Positions 31,977 to 40,998 of a DNA stretch of 64,000 nucleotides are shown here, one piece after another. This DNA comes from Acidilobus saccharovorans 345-15. Lineage in GTDB: Archaea > Thermoproteota > Thermoprotei_A > Sulfolobales > Acidilobaceae. Location: positions 496,001-560,000 of the forward strand of contig NC_014374.1 in the NCBI RefSeq assembly GCF_000144915.1. Direction: 5' to 3'. Below the pieces are notes generated by a model. It was given only the letters and a program-made list of their open reading frames with translations. It was not told the origin of the DNA and ran no database searches. Made by a program: the position numbers and the translations under genes. Each line of letters starts with the position of its first letter. The first letter of the stretch is position 1.

Positions 31977-32768
31977 ATGAGGGTCGCCTACGCTACTATG
32001 CTTTACAGGACGCTGCCTCCAGCGGAGGCGGTAGTGAAACTGCACAACATGGGCGTCGACTACTACGAGCTTAGCTACGATAACTTCATCAACAGGAAGG
32101 GCCAGGAGGACGCGCTGCTTGAGGAGACGCAGGCCGCCCTTAAACGTCAGGGCCTCCTGGTCTCAAGCGTGCACCTGCCCTATGACAAGCCAACCCTTGA
32201 CATGCTTGCCCAGGGCAAGGAGGGGGCAGTTACCCGCATGATACGCTGGATGAGGGCCGCCAGGGACATGGGGGCCACCATAGCGGTCATTCACACGCTC
32301 CCCCTCAAGCGCTCCGAGTCGGCCATAGCGGCTAACGTAAGCGTGTTGGGCAGGCTCGTCAAGGAGGCCAGGGAGCTGGGCCTCACGCTGGCCGTTGAGA
32401 ACAGGCTGGAGGGCGACTTGGTCGGCTCCAGCGTTGACGAGCTGATTAAGATGGCGAGCTCCGTCGACGGCCTCAAGCTGTGCATAGACGTCGGTCACCT
32501 TAACGTCAACACGAAGAGCCCGCCCGACGAGATAAGCAAGGCGTCCCAGGCCGGCCTGATAGCGGAGGTGCACGCGCATGATAACGACGGCTACGCGGAC
32601 GAGCACGCCCTGCCCATGACTGGGACAGTGGACTGGTACAGGGTGGCCGGGGCCCTGCTGCACTTCGACGGCCAGATAACCTACGAGGTCTCGTGCGGCG
32701 GCCCCGAGGCGAAGTGTGACAACTACGTCAGGTTCCTGAAGATGTTCAACAGGAACGTCTTCAGCTGA
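31977..32768 (+). CDS. Sugar phosphate isomerase/epimerase-like TIM barrel
   Basis: About 263 residues of the AP-endonuclease-2/xylose-isomerase TIM-barrel superfamily. Metal-site strands are GVDYYELSYDN (Glu), LVSSVHLPYD (His), LTLAVENRLEG (Glu), LCIDVGHLNV (Asp, His), AEVHAHDNDGYADEHALPMTG and ITYEVSCGG. The pattern fits hydroxypyruvate- or sugar-isomerase-like members better than endonuclease IV. ATG 31977 with GGTGG upstream is chosen over GTG 31968; a TATA-like GCTTAAAAAC lies at 31938-31947. Substrate unknown. Confidence 0.85.
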   Translation: MRVAYATMLYRTLPPAEAVVKLHNMGVDYYELSYDNFINRKGQEDALLEETQAALKRQGLLVSSVHLPYDKPTLDMLAQGKEGAVTRMIRWMRAARDMGATIAVIHTLPLKRSESAIAANVSVLGRLVKEARELGLTLAVENRLEGDLVGSSVDELIKMASSVDGLKLCIDVGHLNVNTKSPPDEISKASQAGLIAEVHAHDNDGYADEHALPMTGTVDWYRVAGALLHFDGQITYEVSCGGPEAKCDNYVRFLKMFNRNVFS

Positions 32769-32808
32769 CGCTTTTAAGGCCTAAGCCTCCTGGGAGCTGG
32801 GGCTGGCC

Positions 32809-34227
32809 TTGAGGCTACTTATGATACACGTCTCGGAGGTCAAGTTCTGGGCCGTTGAGGAGGCCATAGACAACCCGCCCGACCCGCCCTCAAAGTTTGA
32901 GGGCAAGGACTGCGTGGTGGGCTTCATAAGCGTTGAGGAGGGCGACACGCCGGACCTGGCAGGGCAGGCCGCCATGGAGATAGCGGAGCACGCCAGGAGG
33001 TCCGGCGTCAAGTGCGCCGTGGTCTACCCCTTCGCCCACCTGTCGCCAAGCCTGGCCCCTCCGGACGTGGCGGCTGAAATACTTAGGAAGGTTGAGGACG
33101 AGCTCAAGTCAATGGGCTTCCAGACGGCCAGAGCCCCCTTCGGGTGGTACAAGGGGTTCACAATAACGTGCCCGGGCCACCCGGCCTGCGAGCTCTCAAG
33201 GACCATAACCGCGCCCAAGGGGCCCTGGTACCTGCCGGGCGACGGCTCCCAGCTTGGGATAAGGGAGGCCATAGAGAGGGGCCTCCTGCCTAAGGAGGTC
33301 GAGGTGGGCAGCCCATGGGACAACGAGTCCCTGGGCTCACAGTCAAAGCTGGGCCTGACCAGCGGCGGGCTGACGTCGCTTGGCGAGGTGGCCACGGGGG
33401 CCCTCTCATCATGGCTTGCAGAGAGGCTGAGGCTCGCAAACGTTGAGACGAGGGGCGGCGGGCCAGAGCAGGTCTACGGAATAGGCGGCGTCGCGGCGGT
33501 GGTCAAGTCGTGCCTTGACGCTGGCAGGTACGCCGAGTCGGGCGTGAGGGTCAGGTCGCCGCTGCCGGGGGCTGACATGATAGTTGCGCCCACCGACGTG
33601 GGCGACGAGGCCATGGTTAAGATGCTTGAAGAGCTTGAGGAGGGAATATCAAAGGACACGACGTGGATTGACGTGGGGACCTCCAAGGGCTTCTCGATAC
33701 CTTACGACATCCAGTACTCCCTCAGGCTCCTCGCTTACAGGACGAGGGGAGGGGGGCTGGCCGCCCTGGGCCTTCACGGCGCTGTTAGGGACAGGCAGGT
33801 GACGTGCTTCGGCCCGCTGAGGCTGATAATGTCGTCACTTATAGACTTCGGCCTCAAGCTGGCCGACTCCGGCAAGACGCCGTACCTGCCATTCTGGCTG
33901 TCACCCCTCCAGGTGGCTGTGATACCCGTTAAGGACCAGCACGTGGAGTACGCCAGGAGGCTCCTTCAGGACCTCATCGACGTGGGCGCCAGGGCCTACC
34001 TTGACCCGCCCACCAAGGGCCTTGGGGCCAGGGTCAGGGCCGCAGGCAAGGCATGGGTTCCAATAATAGCGGTCGTGGGCGACAAGGAGGTGGAGAGCAA
34101 CACGGTAAACATAAGGAGGAGGTGGCTCCAGGGCCAGCAGGAGGTAGTGCAGGCCGAGGCCTTAGTTGAGGAGGTCTCCCAGCTCCTGGCCTCAGGCCCC
34201 GGCAGGAGCTTCCAGCCGCCCGAGTGA
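32809..34227 (+). CDS. Threonyl-tRNA synthetase editing protein (ThrRS-ed)
   Basis: A 472-residue protein. Residues 1-135 are the archaeal ThrRS editing domain, a D-aminoacyl-tRNA-deacylase fold that clears Ser from tRNA-Thr: LLMIHVSEVKFWAVEEA and VYPFAHLSPSLAPPDVA, PFGWYKGFTI. The C-terminal 120 residues are a class II anticodon-binding domain (PFWLSPLQVAVIPVKDQHVEYA onward, ending VNIRRRW). The middle region keeps traces of the catalytic core but lacks its class II motifs. Crenarchaea often split ThrRS so; a separate catalytic ThrRS should lie elsewhere. TTG 32809 is chosen. Convergent with the zinc-ribbon gene. Confidence 0.9.
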   Translation: MRLLMIHVSEVKFWAVEEAIDNPPDPPSKFEGKDCVVGFISVEEGDTPDLAGQAAMEIAEHARRSGVKCAVVYPFAHLSPSLAPPDVAAEILRKVEDELKSMGFQTARAPFGWYKGFTITCPGHPACELSRTITAPKGPWYLPGDGSQLGIREAIERGLLPKEVEVGSPWDNESLGSQSKLGLTSGGLTSLGEVATGALSSWLAERLRLANVETRGGGPEQVYGIGGVAAVVKSCLDAGRYAESGVRVRSPLPGADMIVAPTDVGDEAMVKMLEELEEGISKDTTWIDVGTSKGFSIPYDIQYSLRLLAYRTRGGGLAALGLHGAVRDRQVTCFGPLRLIMSSLIDFGLKLADSGKTPYLPFWLSPLQVAVIPVKDQHVEYARRLLQDLIDVGARAYLDPPTKGLGARVRAAGKAWVPIIAVVGDKEVESNTVNIRRRWLQGQQEVVQAEALVEEVSQLLASGPGRSFQPPE

Positions 34228-34386
34228 CTAGTCCTCGCTCCTCCCGAGTATCTCGTGAAACGTGTTCCTCCTGCACCTGGGGCAGTACATGTATATCCTG
34301 TTGCCCTTCAGCGTGCTCAGGTCCATGCCTGTCTCAAGGTCCCTCTCGAGGCCGCACTCGGTGCACCTGACCCTCCACTTGGTCAA
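34228..34386 (-). CDS. 52-residue zinc-ribbon protein
   Basis: A short gene starting at TTG 34386, directly after GGAGGA and overlapping the end of the ABC-2 permease gene. The product has two CxxC knuckles, RCTECG and YCPRC, joined by ERDLETGMDL and closed by RRNTFHEIL, a zinc ribbon of ribosomal/transcription type. A longer open frame reaches 34722, but that part is shadow of the permease. Its place after an ABC exporter looks fortuitous; it could be a ribosome or RNA-polymerase associated factor. Role unknown. Confidence 0.75.
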   Translation of the reverse strand: MTKWRVRCTECGLERDLETGMDLSTLKGNRIYMYCPRCRRNTFHEILGRSED

Positions 34387-35129
34387 TCCTCCCACCTTCC
34401 CAGCCACAGCCCTAACATGGCGTATGCGATGTTCTCCACTATAAATATGCCTAGCAGGGCGAAGGAGGGCGGGTCGCCAGCCATGAGCTGCTGTAGAAAG
34501 ACGGCCGCGGGCGTCGCGGGGGACAGCATGAGGGCGTAGAGGGCTGGCCTGGGCAGCGCCGTGTACGGGTAGTATATCGGCGGTATCATGGTGAGGAATA
34601 TGGAGAGGAAGGAGGCCAGGCCCCACGAGTTCCTCACGTGCCTCAGCCTGCTCCCGCCCAGGAAGGCGAGCCCGGCGCCCCCGACGGCCAGGAACAGGAG
34701 GGCTACGACCAGCACGGCCCACTCAAGGGGGGTCGTCAGGACCCTGAACACTATTAGCAGGGCCAGGAACACCGCAAGGCCTGGGAAGGAGTAGAGGAGG
34801 TTGCCGAGGCCTATGCCGACCAGGTACTCTATTGGGCTCACGTCCGCGGCAACCAGGAGGTCCTGAAGCTTTATCTCGAGCTTCATGAACGCTGTGTCGC
34901 CCAGGGCGCTCAGGGCGTTGCTGGTGACTGTTGAGATGACGCCGCCGAGTATGGCGTAGTCAATGAGCCTCCCCCTGCTGAGCATGTATATCATGAAGAG
35001 CAGGGCCAGGGGCCAGGCCATGTATGAGAGCACCCAGCCCGGCCCCCGCTTAACTGACGACCAGCCGTAGAACCAGGCGAACGTCAGCACAAACCTTGGA
35101 CTTAACTTAAGCCTCGCCATTCCCCTCAT
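34383..35129 (-). CDS. ABC-2 type transporter permease
   Basis: A 248-residue membrane protein with six hydrophobic segments in ABC-2 layout. Typical parts are the cytoplasmic N-terminal helix before WVLSYMAWPLALLFMIYML, and the SFLSIFLTMIPPIYYPYTALP loop before the last two helices. With the ATPase encoded just upstream (23-base overlap) it forms an exporter, perhaps for a lipid, drug or peptide. The family pairs a homodimeric permease with a homodimeric ATPase. Substrate unknown. Confidence 0.87.
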   Translation of the reverse strand: MRGMARLKLSPRFVLTFAWFYGWSSVKRGPGWVLSYMAWPLALLFMIYMLSRGRLIDYAILGGVISTVTSNALSALGDTAFMKLEIKLQDLLVAADVSPIEYLVGIGLGNLLYSFPGLAVFLALLIVFRVLTTPLEWAVLVVALLFLAVGGAGLAFLGGSRLRHVRNSWGLASFLSIFLTMIPPIYYPYTALPRPALYALMLSPATPAAVFLQQLMAGDPPSFALLGIFIVENIAYAMLGLWLGRWED

Positions 35130-35979
35130 CCTCGCTCAGGGGCCTGATGCCGTTTATTATGAAGACGTCGTCAAGGTTAACCGGCCTTATCGTGACCTTG
35201 AGGCCGTCACTTATGAGCCCCCTGGCCTCCTCCGGCGTCATGTATGATATCCTCATGCCACCTATGCTTATGTCGCCGTAGCCCTCTACCCTGACCTTGC
35301 CCTGGAGAGGCCTCATGAGCTCCTCAAGGGTTCCCTGGGCTATCACCCTGCCCGAGTCCAGGAGGACCAGGTACTCGCACAGCGTCTGGGCCTCCTCCAT
35401 GTCGTGGGTGGTGAGGAGTATGTAGGACTTGAGCTGCCTCATGGCCCCCCAGGTCTCAAGCCTAGAGAGGGGGTCAAGGCCGGCAGTGGGCTCGTCCAGG
35501 AACGTGAGCTCCGCCTGGGCGGCCAGGGCCATGGCCAGGAACACCTTCCTCTTCATGCCGCCGCTCAGCTCGTCCGTGGCTATGTCCATGAAGTTACCAA
35601 GGCCTACGTCCTTGAGCACCCTTCGGGCCGCCTGCTTGGCCTCCGACATTGACCAGCCCCTGGCCACGAGGTACATCACCACGTGCTCGTAGGGCGAGGC
35701 CACGCCCATGGGTCTTGCCTCCTGCGGTATGCTGCATATTCTCCTCCTCAGCGCCTCCCTGTCAGCGACCACGTCCAGGCCCAGGACTCGGGCCCTTCCG
35801 CTTGTGGGCCTGAGCTGGGTTGAGAGTATCCTGACGAGCGTTGTCTTGCCGGCCCCGTTTCGACCTATTATACACGGCACCCTGGCGCTAAGCCTAACGC
35901 TGACGCCCTTGAGCGCCTCAACCCCGTTGGGGTAGACCTTTCGCAGGTCCTCGGTCTCAATTACGTCCAAAGGCCCCAC
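35107..35979 (-). CDS. ABC transporter ATPase, CcmA/NatA type
   Basis: A 290-residue ATP-binding subunit for the ABC-2 permease. Seen are [14 protein letters not shown] (Walker A), [15 protein letters not shown] (signature), [15 protein letters not shown] (Walker B and D-loop), and [12 protein letters not shown] (H-loop). The last 60 residues form a C-terminal accessory domain with [17 protein letters not shown], usual in drug or polysaccharide exporters of this class. GTG 35979 or TTG 35970 may be the start. It leads the operon ATPase, permease, zinc ribbon. Confidence 0.9.
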   Translation of the reverse strand: MGPLDVIETEDLRKVYPNGVEALKGVSVRLSARVPCIIGRNGAGKTTLVRILSTQLRPTSGRARVLGLDVVADREALRRRICSIPQEARPMGVASPYEHVVMYLVARGWSMSEAKQAARRVLKDVGLGNFMDIATDELSGGMKRKVFLAMALAAQAELTFLDEPTAGLDPLSRLETWGAMRQLKSYILLTTHDMEEAQTLCEYLVLLDSGRVIAQGTLEELMRPLQGKVRVEGYGDISIGGMRISYMTPEEARGLISDGLKVTIRPVNLDDVFIINGIRPLSEDEGNGEA

Positions 35980-36099
35980 CTTGCCTGGAGTCCTAGTGAT
36001 ACCGGGTCGCCTTAAGCCCTATTAACTGCTACCCAGGACTTGGCGCGGTAAGGCCTCAGCCGTAATAGCCTTCAGTAGCAGGAAAAGCCTGGGGTAGGC

Positions 36100-37422
36100 G
36101 TGAGCTCGTACGCGGAGAGGGCGAGGCCCTACTACCTTGAGACCGGCACCAGGCCCCCCAGGAGGCTCATATGGGCAGTCGCCATGATTAAGGCGGCCGC
36201 CGCCAGGGCCAACAGGGAGCTGGGCCTGCTGGACGCCGTGAAGGCCTCAGCCATAGAGTCCTCAGCCCTCGAGGTGGCCAAGGGGGCCCACGACGACAAG
36301 GTAACTGTTGACGTGTTTCAGACTGGCTCGGGGACTGGCATAAACATGAACATAAATGACGTGGTGGCTGACCTGGCCTCGGGGCTCTGCGGCTGCAGGG
36401 TTCACCCAAACGACGACGTCAACATGTCCCAGTCCAGCAATGACGTCATGCCAACGGCCCTCCGCCTGGCCGCAGTAGCTGCCATCAATGAGGACTTACT
36501 GCCGGCCGTCAGGGAGCTCGTCTCAGCGCTGAGGGAGGCCGGCTCCAGGTTCAGCGACGCAGTGAGGCCAGGGAGGACGCACCTGAGGGACGCCCTCCCC
36601 ATAACTCTCGGGCAACAGATGGAAGCCTATGCGCACATGGTTGAGAGGGACCTCTCAGCCGTGACATCAGTGCTTGGCCTGCTGTATGAGGTGCCCCTCG
36701 GCGGGACCGCGGTGGGCACTGGGGCTAACACGGACCCCAGGTTCGCAGAGGTTGCATTGAAGGAGCTGAGCTCCCTGAGCGGGGTGAGCCTCAGGCCCTC
36801 GCCGTCTAAGTCGGCGCTCATGAGGTCGCTCTCTGACGTAGTAGCGCTCAGCGGGGCCCTCAGGTCCCTGGCCCTTGACATGCTGAGGATCTCCAACGAC
36901 CTGAGGCTCCTGAACTCCGGCCCCAACACTGGCCTGAACGAGGTTGAGGTTCCAGTTGACGTGCCTGGGAGCAGCATGATGCCGGGCAAGAAGAACCCCG
37001 TGACCCTTGAGGCCGTTAACCAGGGGGCCGCCCAGGTGCTTGGCTACGACCAGGCTATAGCCTGGGGCGCCTCGCTGGGGGAGCTCGAGCTTAACATGGG
37101 CATCCCAGTGGTGGCGTACAACGTGCTTAAGGAGGTTGAGCTGCTTGCTGAGATGGCCAGGAAGCTTGCAAGGACGGTGTCACAGGTCATACCGCACAGG
37201 GAGAGGATGCTCCAGCTCGCAGCCTCAAGCCAGGCCCTTGTGACGTTCCTCTCGCCGCTCGTGGGCTACGACGTCGCGGCGGCCATCTCGGAGGCCATAA
37301 GCAGGGGGGCCTCGCTCGAGGACGCCGTGAGGTCAGCGGTCAAGGATGAAGAGAAAGCTAGGAAAGTCGTAGAGCTGCTCTCGGACGTAAGGAAGCTTAC
37401 AGGTCCCGTGAGGCTGCGCTAG
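36100..37422 (+). CDS. fumC: Fumarate hydratase class II
   Basis: A 440-residue member of the fumarase/aspartase superfamily. The three conserved blocks are QTGSGTGINMNINDV with NDDVNMSQSSNDVMPTA, GRTHLRDALPITLGQQ, and the signature loop GSSMMPGKKNPVTLE. In the signature, GKKNP replaces the common AKVNP, as in several archaeal fumarases. It interconverts fumarate and malate, feeding the malic enzyme at 12957. Aspartase cannot be fully excluded. GTG 36100 is chosen. A long noncoding gap follows. Confidence 0.9.
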   Translation: MSSYAERARPYYLETGTRPPRRLIWAVAMIKAAAARANRELGLLDAVKASAIESSALEVAKGAHDDKVTVDVFQTGSGTGINMNINDVVADLASGLCGCRVHPNDDVNMSQSSNDVMPTALRLAAVAAINEDLLPAVRELVSALREAGSRFSDAVRPGRTHLRDALPITLGQQMEAYAHMVERDLSAVTSVLGLLYEVPLGGTAVGTGANTDPRFAEVALKELSSLSGVSLRPSPSKSALMRSLSDVVALSGALRSLALDMLRISNDLRLLNSGPNTGLNEVEVPVDVPGSSMMPGKKNPVTLEAVNQGAAQVLGYDQAIAWGASLGELELNMGIPVVAYNVLKEVELLAEMARKLARTVSQVIPHRERMLQLAASSQALVTFLSPLVGYDVAAAISEAISRGASLEDAVRSAVKDEEKARKVVELLSDVRKLTGPVRLR

Positions 37423-37755
37423 CCCGATTAGCGATGTTTAATGGGCAGGGTAACTCGCAGCGGCATGATAACAAGGGGCTGCGAAGGCTCTGGATGAGCT
37501 TCTAGCAGTTGCTTAGGCCTGAACATCAAGGCTACGCTTTCAACGCTGTTGAACGGGCCGTGGCTCAGACCTGTCCACAGCCGTTACCTAGTTGAGGGCT
37601 CCGAAGCCCGCGTTAGGTTAACTTGCCGAGGGCTTTCAGGGCTCAGCAAAGGCCATTATCATCACGTTTCAGGGATAGCTGGGTCCTCACAGCCCTGAAT
37701 GCTATACTGGTTCAGGCTTATTTCCTTATGCTGCGGCCGCTAAATAGGGTCAAGC
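37423..37755. other. 333-base gap with clustered stem-loops, candidate noncoding RNA
   Basis: No gene or tRNA was found. On the plus strand four hairpins follow each other within 140 bases: 37479-37508 (CTGC-GAA-GCTC with GAGC-TTC-GCAG, small bulges), 37539-37553 (TTCAAC-GCT-GTTGAA), 37556-37582 (GGCCGTGG with CCACAGCC, one mismatch) and 37586-37618 (ACCTA and GGGCT-CCGA-AGCCC with TAGGT). On the minus strand GTGATGA (37659-37665) and CTGA (37643-37646) are separated by 12 bases, like C and D' boxes, but no C'/D pair completes a guide RNA. No SRP or RNase P signature is seen. Confidence 0.4.
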
Positions 37756-38550
37756 TTGAGGCTATGCGACAAGGAGGCCTCGCCCCTCGGCCTGGGCACC
37801 TGGGGCATGGGCGGCGGGTTCTGGAGCCCTGACCACAGCAGGGATGACGTTTACGTTAACGCCATAAGGTACGCCTACGAGCGCGGCATAAGGGTCTTCG
37901 ACACGGCCGAGATGTACGGGGGCGGCCACACAGAGGAGCTGGTGGGGAGGGCCCTCGCGGACGTCGCGGATGACGTGATAATTATAAGCAAGGTCTGGCC
38001 CAATCACTTCCACTACGACGACCTGGTGAGGTCGGCAGAGGCCAGCAGGAGGAGGCTGGGGGTGAAGTCAATAGACGTCTACCTGCTGCACTGGCCCAGC
38101 AGGGACGTGCCGCTGCAGGAGTCCATCAGGGCCCTTGAGGACCTGGTGGACAGGGGAGTCATAAGGTGCATGGGGGTGAGCAACTTCGACAGGCAGCTGC
38201 TGGAGGAGGCCATGAGCTTAGCCAGGAGGCACGAGGTGGTAGTTGACGAGGTTGAGTACAGCGTTTACAACAGGTGGGCCGAGAGGGACCTCATACCGTT
38301 CGCGAGGCAGGCGGGGGTCACCATAGTTGCCTACTCGCCGCTCGGCAGGGGCTCCGTGAGCTCTGACTCAAGGCTTGCGAGGGTCGGGGCCAAGTATGGG
38401 AAGACGCCCGTGCAGGTGGCCCTCAACTACCTCATGAGGAGCTCCCTGCCCATACCCAAGGCCTCGAGGAAGGAGCACATAGACGAGCTCCTGGGCGCCG
38501 TGGGCTGGAGCCTGAGCGACGAGGACTATAACTACATAAGGTCCCTCTAG
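37756..38550 (+). CDS. Aldo/keto reductase
   Basis: A 264-residue NADPH-type oxidoreductase of the AKR superfamily. Catalytic residues fall in FDTAEMYGGGHTEE (Asp, Tyr), IIISKVWP (Lys) and VYLLHWPS (His). Cofactor-binding text includes VAYSPLGRGS and IPKASRKEHIDEL. It is shorter than typical AKRs of 280-330 residues because the C-terminal substrate loop is small, as in YafB-like members. TTG 37756 follows AGGGTCAAGC. Natural substrate unknown. Confidence 0.92.
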   Translation: MRLCDKEASPLGLGTWGMGGGFWSPDHSRDDVYVNAIRYAYERGIRVFDTAEMYGGGHTEELVGRALADVADDVIIISKVWPNHFHYDDLVRSAEASRRRLGVKSIDVYLLHWPSRDVPLQESIRALEDLVDRGVIRCMGVSNFDRQLLEEAMSLARRHEVVVDEVEYSVYNRWAERDLIPFARQAGVTIVAYSPLGRGSVSSDSRLARVGAKYGKTPVQVALNYLMRSSLPIPKASRKEHIDELLGAVGWSLSDEDYNYIRSL

Positions 38551-38662
38551 GCCAGCAGCGGGGCCTTGCCGCATATATAGGCGATTGCAGTTAGGTTATA
38601 AGTTCCTGTATACATTTTTGTAAAGAAGTAGGAAAAGTGTGGAATAAGAGGTGATTATTGCC

Positions 38663-40582
38663 TTGTCCAAGGTTACGGAGGAGATATACTCTGTAAGGAA
38701 GCTCCAGGCCCTCTCCTCCCTGGCCTCAAAGGACCCGGCCGCCTTCTGGGCGCAGCAGGTGGACCTGATAGACTGGTTCCAGAGGCCGGCGAAGGTCCTC
38801 GAGGGGAGCCCGCCGACCGAGAGGTGGTTCGCAGGAGGCCTCATGAACGTCTCATATAACGCCGTGGACAGGCACCTCAGGGACAAGGCCGACAAGGTGG
38901 CCTTCTACTGGACCAACGAGTCCCTGGACTACAGGGCAATAACGTTCAGGGAGCTGTACTACCAGGTCAACAGGGCCGCCTACGTCCTGAGGCAGCTTGG
39001 CGTCAAGCGCGGTGACGTGGTCTCGATGATAATGCCGAGCATACCTGAGGCCGTCTACTTTGGCCTGGCCGTCCACAGGCTTGGGGCGATACTGGCGATA
39101 CACTACGTTGGGCTCAGTGACGACGTAATGGCCTTCAGGCTCCAGGACGCCGGGTCAAAGGTCCTGGTGGTCGCGTCCAAGGGCTTCAGGGCCGGCCAGG
39201 AGATAAGGATAAAGGACATAGCCGACAGGGTGCTCAACAACTTCAAGACTCCCGTCGAGAAGGTCCTGGTGGTCAGCAGGGGCTTCAGCGACTTCAACGT
39301 CAACGGCAGCCGTGACGTGGTCTATGAGGACATAGCTCCCAGGGGGAAGGTCTACGTGCCGCCGGAGCCCGTGGACGCGAGCGACGTGGGGACCATATAC
39401 TACACGAGCGGCACCACCGGCAGGCCCAAGGGGATAACCCAGACGCAGGGAGGCTACGCGGTGGCGCTTAACTGGACGTTCAAGGCGCTGTTCAACCTGG
39501 GGCCCAGCGACGTCTGGTGGACCATATCTGAGCTGGGGTGGCCGGTGTGGCCCATGGCAAACCTCTACACGGCCCCTGTCATGGGCGTGACTGCCGTGCT
39601 CTTCGAGGGCTTCGTGGGCCAGAGGCCAGACCTCTTCGCCAAGGTGGTTGAGAGGTTTGGGGTCACCCACGTGTGGTCCTCAACGACCACGCTCTACACT
39701 CTGAAGGGCCTGGGCTCGGAGTCGGTGACGGGAGGCGACACGTCCACACTGAGGATAATACTCAACACCGGGGAGCCGCTCAACGTGGGCGCCTGGCAGT
39801 GGTTCAGGGAGAACCTGCCCAACACGTACATAGGCGACGCGTACTGGATGACGGAGCACCTGAGCCCCATAGCCGCGACGCCCTACGGCATAGCCGAGAT
39901 CCCATTCAGGCCAGGCTCCGCCGGGATAGCCTTCTCGCCCACCAGGGTCCTCATAGTTGACGACGAGGGCAAGCAGCTCCCGCCCGGCAACAAGGGCTAC
40001 ATAGTGCTGAGCCCCTACACGCCGGCCCTGGGCAAGATGTGGAACGACCCCAACTATGAGAGGTACATTAAGACCTACTGGTCAAGGTTCCCGGGCTACT
40101 TCTACACGGGCGACTACGGCTACATGGATGAGGACGGCTACCTCTACGTGCTTGGCAGGGCGGACGACGTCATAGCCACCACGGGCCAGAGGATAGGCAC
40201 CATGGAGGTCGAGAGCACCATAGGCACTCACCCCGCGGTTGCCGAGGTGGCCGCGGCCAGCATGCCGCTGCCCGGAGGCAAGGGCTCGGCGCTGCTGGCC
40301 TTCGTTGTGCTCAGGCCCGGCTACCAGCCCAGCGACCAGCTGGCCGAGGACATAAAGGCCTACGCCAGGAACGCCGGCTACATAGTTGACAGGGTTGTAT
40401 TCGTGAGGAAGCTGCCAAAGACCAAGAGCGGGAAGATAATGAGGAGGCTGCTGAGGGCAGCGCTTAACCAGGAGCCGCTGGGCGACACCTCAACCCTTGA
40501 CGACCCAGCAGCCTTTGAGGACACCAGGAGGATGATAGAGCAGGTGAGGGAGGAGTTCAGGAAGCTGCTGCAGCAGTCGTAA
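38663..40582 (+). CDS. acs: AMP-forming acetyl-CoA synthetase-like enzyme
   Basis: About 639 residues of acetyl-/propionyl-CoA synthetase type, activating a short carboxylate. Motifs in order: IYYTSGTTGRPKGI, ELGWPVWP in the substrate pocket, GDAYWMTEH (with the pocket Trp kept), GYFYTGDYGYMDEDGYLYVLGRADDVIATTGQRIGTMEVE-like hinge text, and the acylatable lysine in KTKSGKIMRR. The start TTG 38663 is fixed by a perfect GAGGTGAT seven bases upstream; GTG 38651 is part of that site. A TATA-like GGTTATAAG lies near 38592-38600. Substrate may be acetate, propionate or 3-hydroxypropionate. Confidence 0.9.
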   Translation: MSKVTEEIYSVRKLQALSSLASKDPAAFWAQQVDLIDWFQRPAKVLEGSPPTERWFAGGLMNVSYNAVDRHLRDKADKVAFYWTNESLDYRAITFRELYYQVNRAAYVLRQLGVKRGDVVSMIMPSIPEAVYFGLAVHRLGAILAIHYVGLSDDVMAFRLQDAGSKVLVVASKGFRAGQEIRIKDIADRVLNNFKTPVEKVLVVSRGFSDFNVNGSRDVVYEDIAPRGKVYVPPEPVDASDVGTIYYTSGTTGRPKGITQTQGGYAVALNWTFKALFNLGPSDVWWTISELGWPVWPMANLYTAPVMGVTAVLFEGFVGQRPDLFAKVVERFGVTHVWSSTTTLYTLKGLGSESVTGGDTSTLRIILNTGEPLNVGAWQWFRENLPNTYIGDAYWMTEHLSPIAATPYGIAEIPFRPGSAGIAFSPTRVLIVDDEGKQLPPGNKGYIVLSPYTPALGKMWNDPNYERYIKTYWSRFPGYFYTGDYGYMDEDGYLYVLGRADDVIATTGQRIGTMEVESTIGTHPAVAEVAAASMPLPGGKGSALLAFVVLRPGYQPSDQLAEDIKAYARNAGYIVDRVVFVRKLPKTKSGKIMRRLLRAALNQEPLGDTSTLDDPAAFEDTRRMIEQVREEFRKLLQQS

Positions 40583-40587
40583 AAGGG

Positions 40588-40986
40588 CTACTTTACTACC
40601 AGGGCAGGTATGACAAATATTGCTAGCATCAGGTTTATGAACACCACAGCGGTGATGAACGTGTAGAGCCAGTTCCTCTCGTGTGCGAACTGCGCTATGC
40701 CTATGGCAACCCTTACCACGGGCGTCGCCATGAGGATTATGAGGCCTATGAGCACGTAGGCCAGGCCGTTGAGGCCCATGACTGTCCTGGAGTTTATGTA
40801 GCTGACCGGCAGTATCGACGTGTTAACCGGGGAGTTGGCGGCGACCAAGTCCTTGAACGTGTAGATGCCTGCCCCCCTGTGGACGTATATCAGGCCTATG
40901 CCGAATATTATGAAGACTGCCGATATTAGGACCCCCACCCTGAGGGTCCACCCTATTATGTCCTCGAAGCTTATGTTCCTGGGCAT
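40588..40986 (-). CDS. DUF1634 membrane protein
   Basis: About 132 residues with three hydrophobic helices, matching DUF1634: IIGWTLRVGVLISAVFIIFG, GLNGLAYVLIGLIILMATPVVRVAIG and TFITAVVFINLMLAIFV. It nearly always stands next to a TSUP permease, as here, and is thought to be its partner. ATG 40986 follows GGTGAGG located at the TSUP stop. The pair forms one operon. Cargo unknown, perhaps a sulfur oxyanion or organic acid. Confidence 0.85.
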   Translation of the reverse strand: MPRNISFEDIIGWTLRVGVLISAVFIIFGIGLIYVHRGAGIYTFKDLVAANSPVNTSILPVSYINSRTVMGLNGLAYVLIGLIILMATPVVRVAIGIAQFAHERNWLYTFITAVVFINLMLAIFVIPALVVK

Positions 40987-40998
40987 CGTCCTCACCCC

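Noticed and set aside
34387-34722. Longer version of the zinc-ribbon protein
   Set aside because: The extra part is read through the ABC-2 permease gene on the same strand and has no protein-like pattern.
37643-37665. Minus-strand C box GTGATGA and CTGA box 12 bases apart, like a C/D guide RNA
   Set aside because: No C'/D pair at the right spacing and no terminal stem flanking the boxes; half a guide RNA is not enough.
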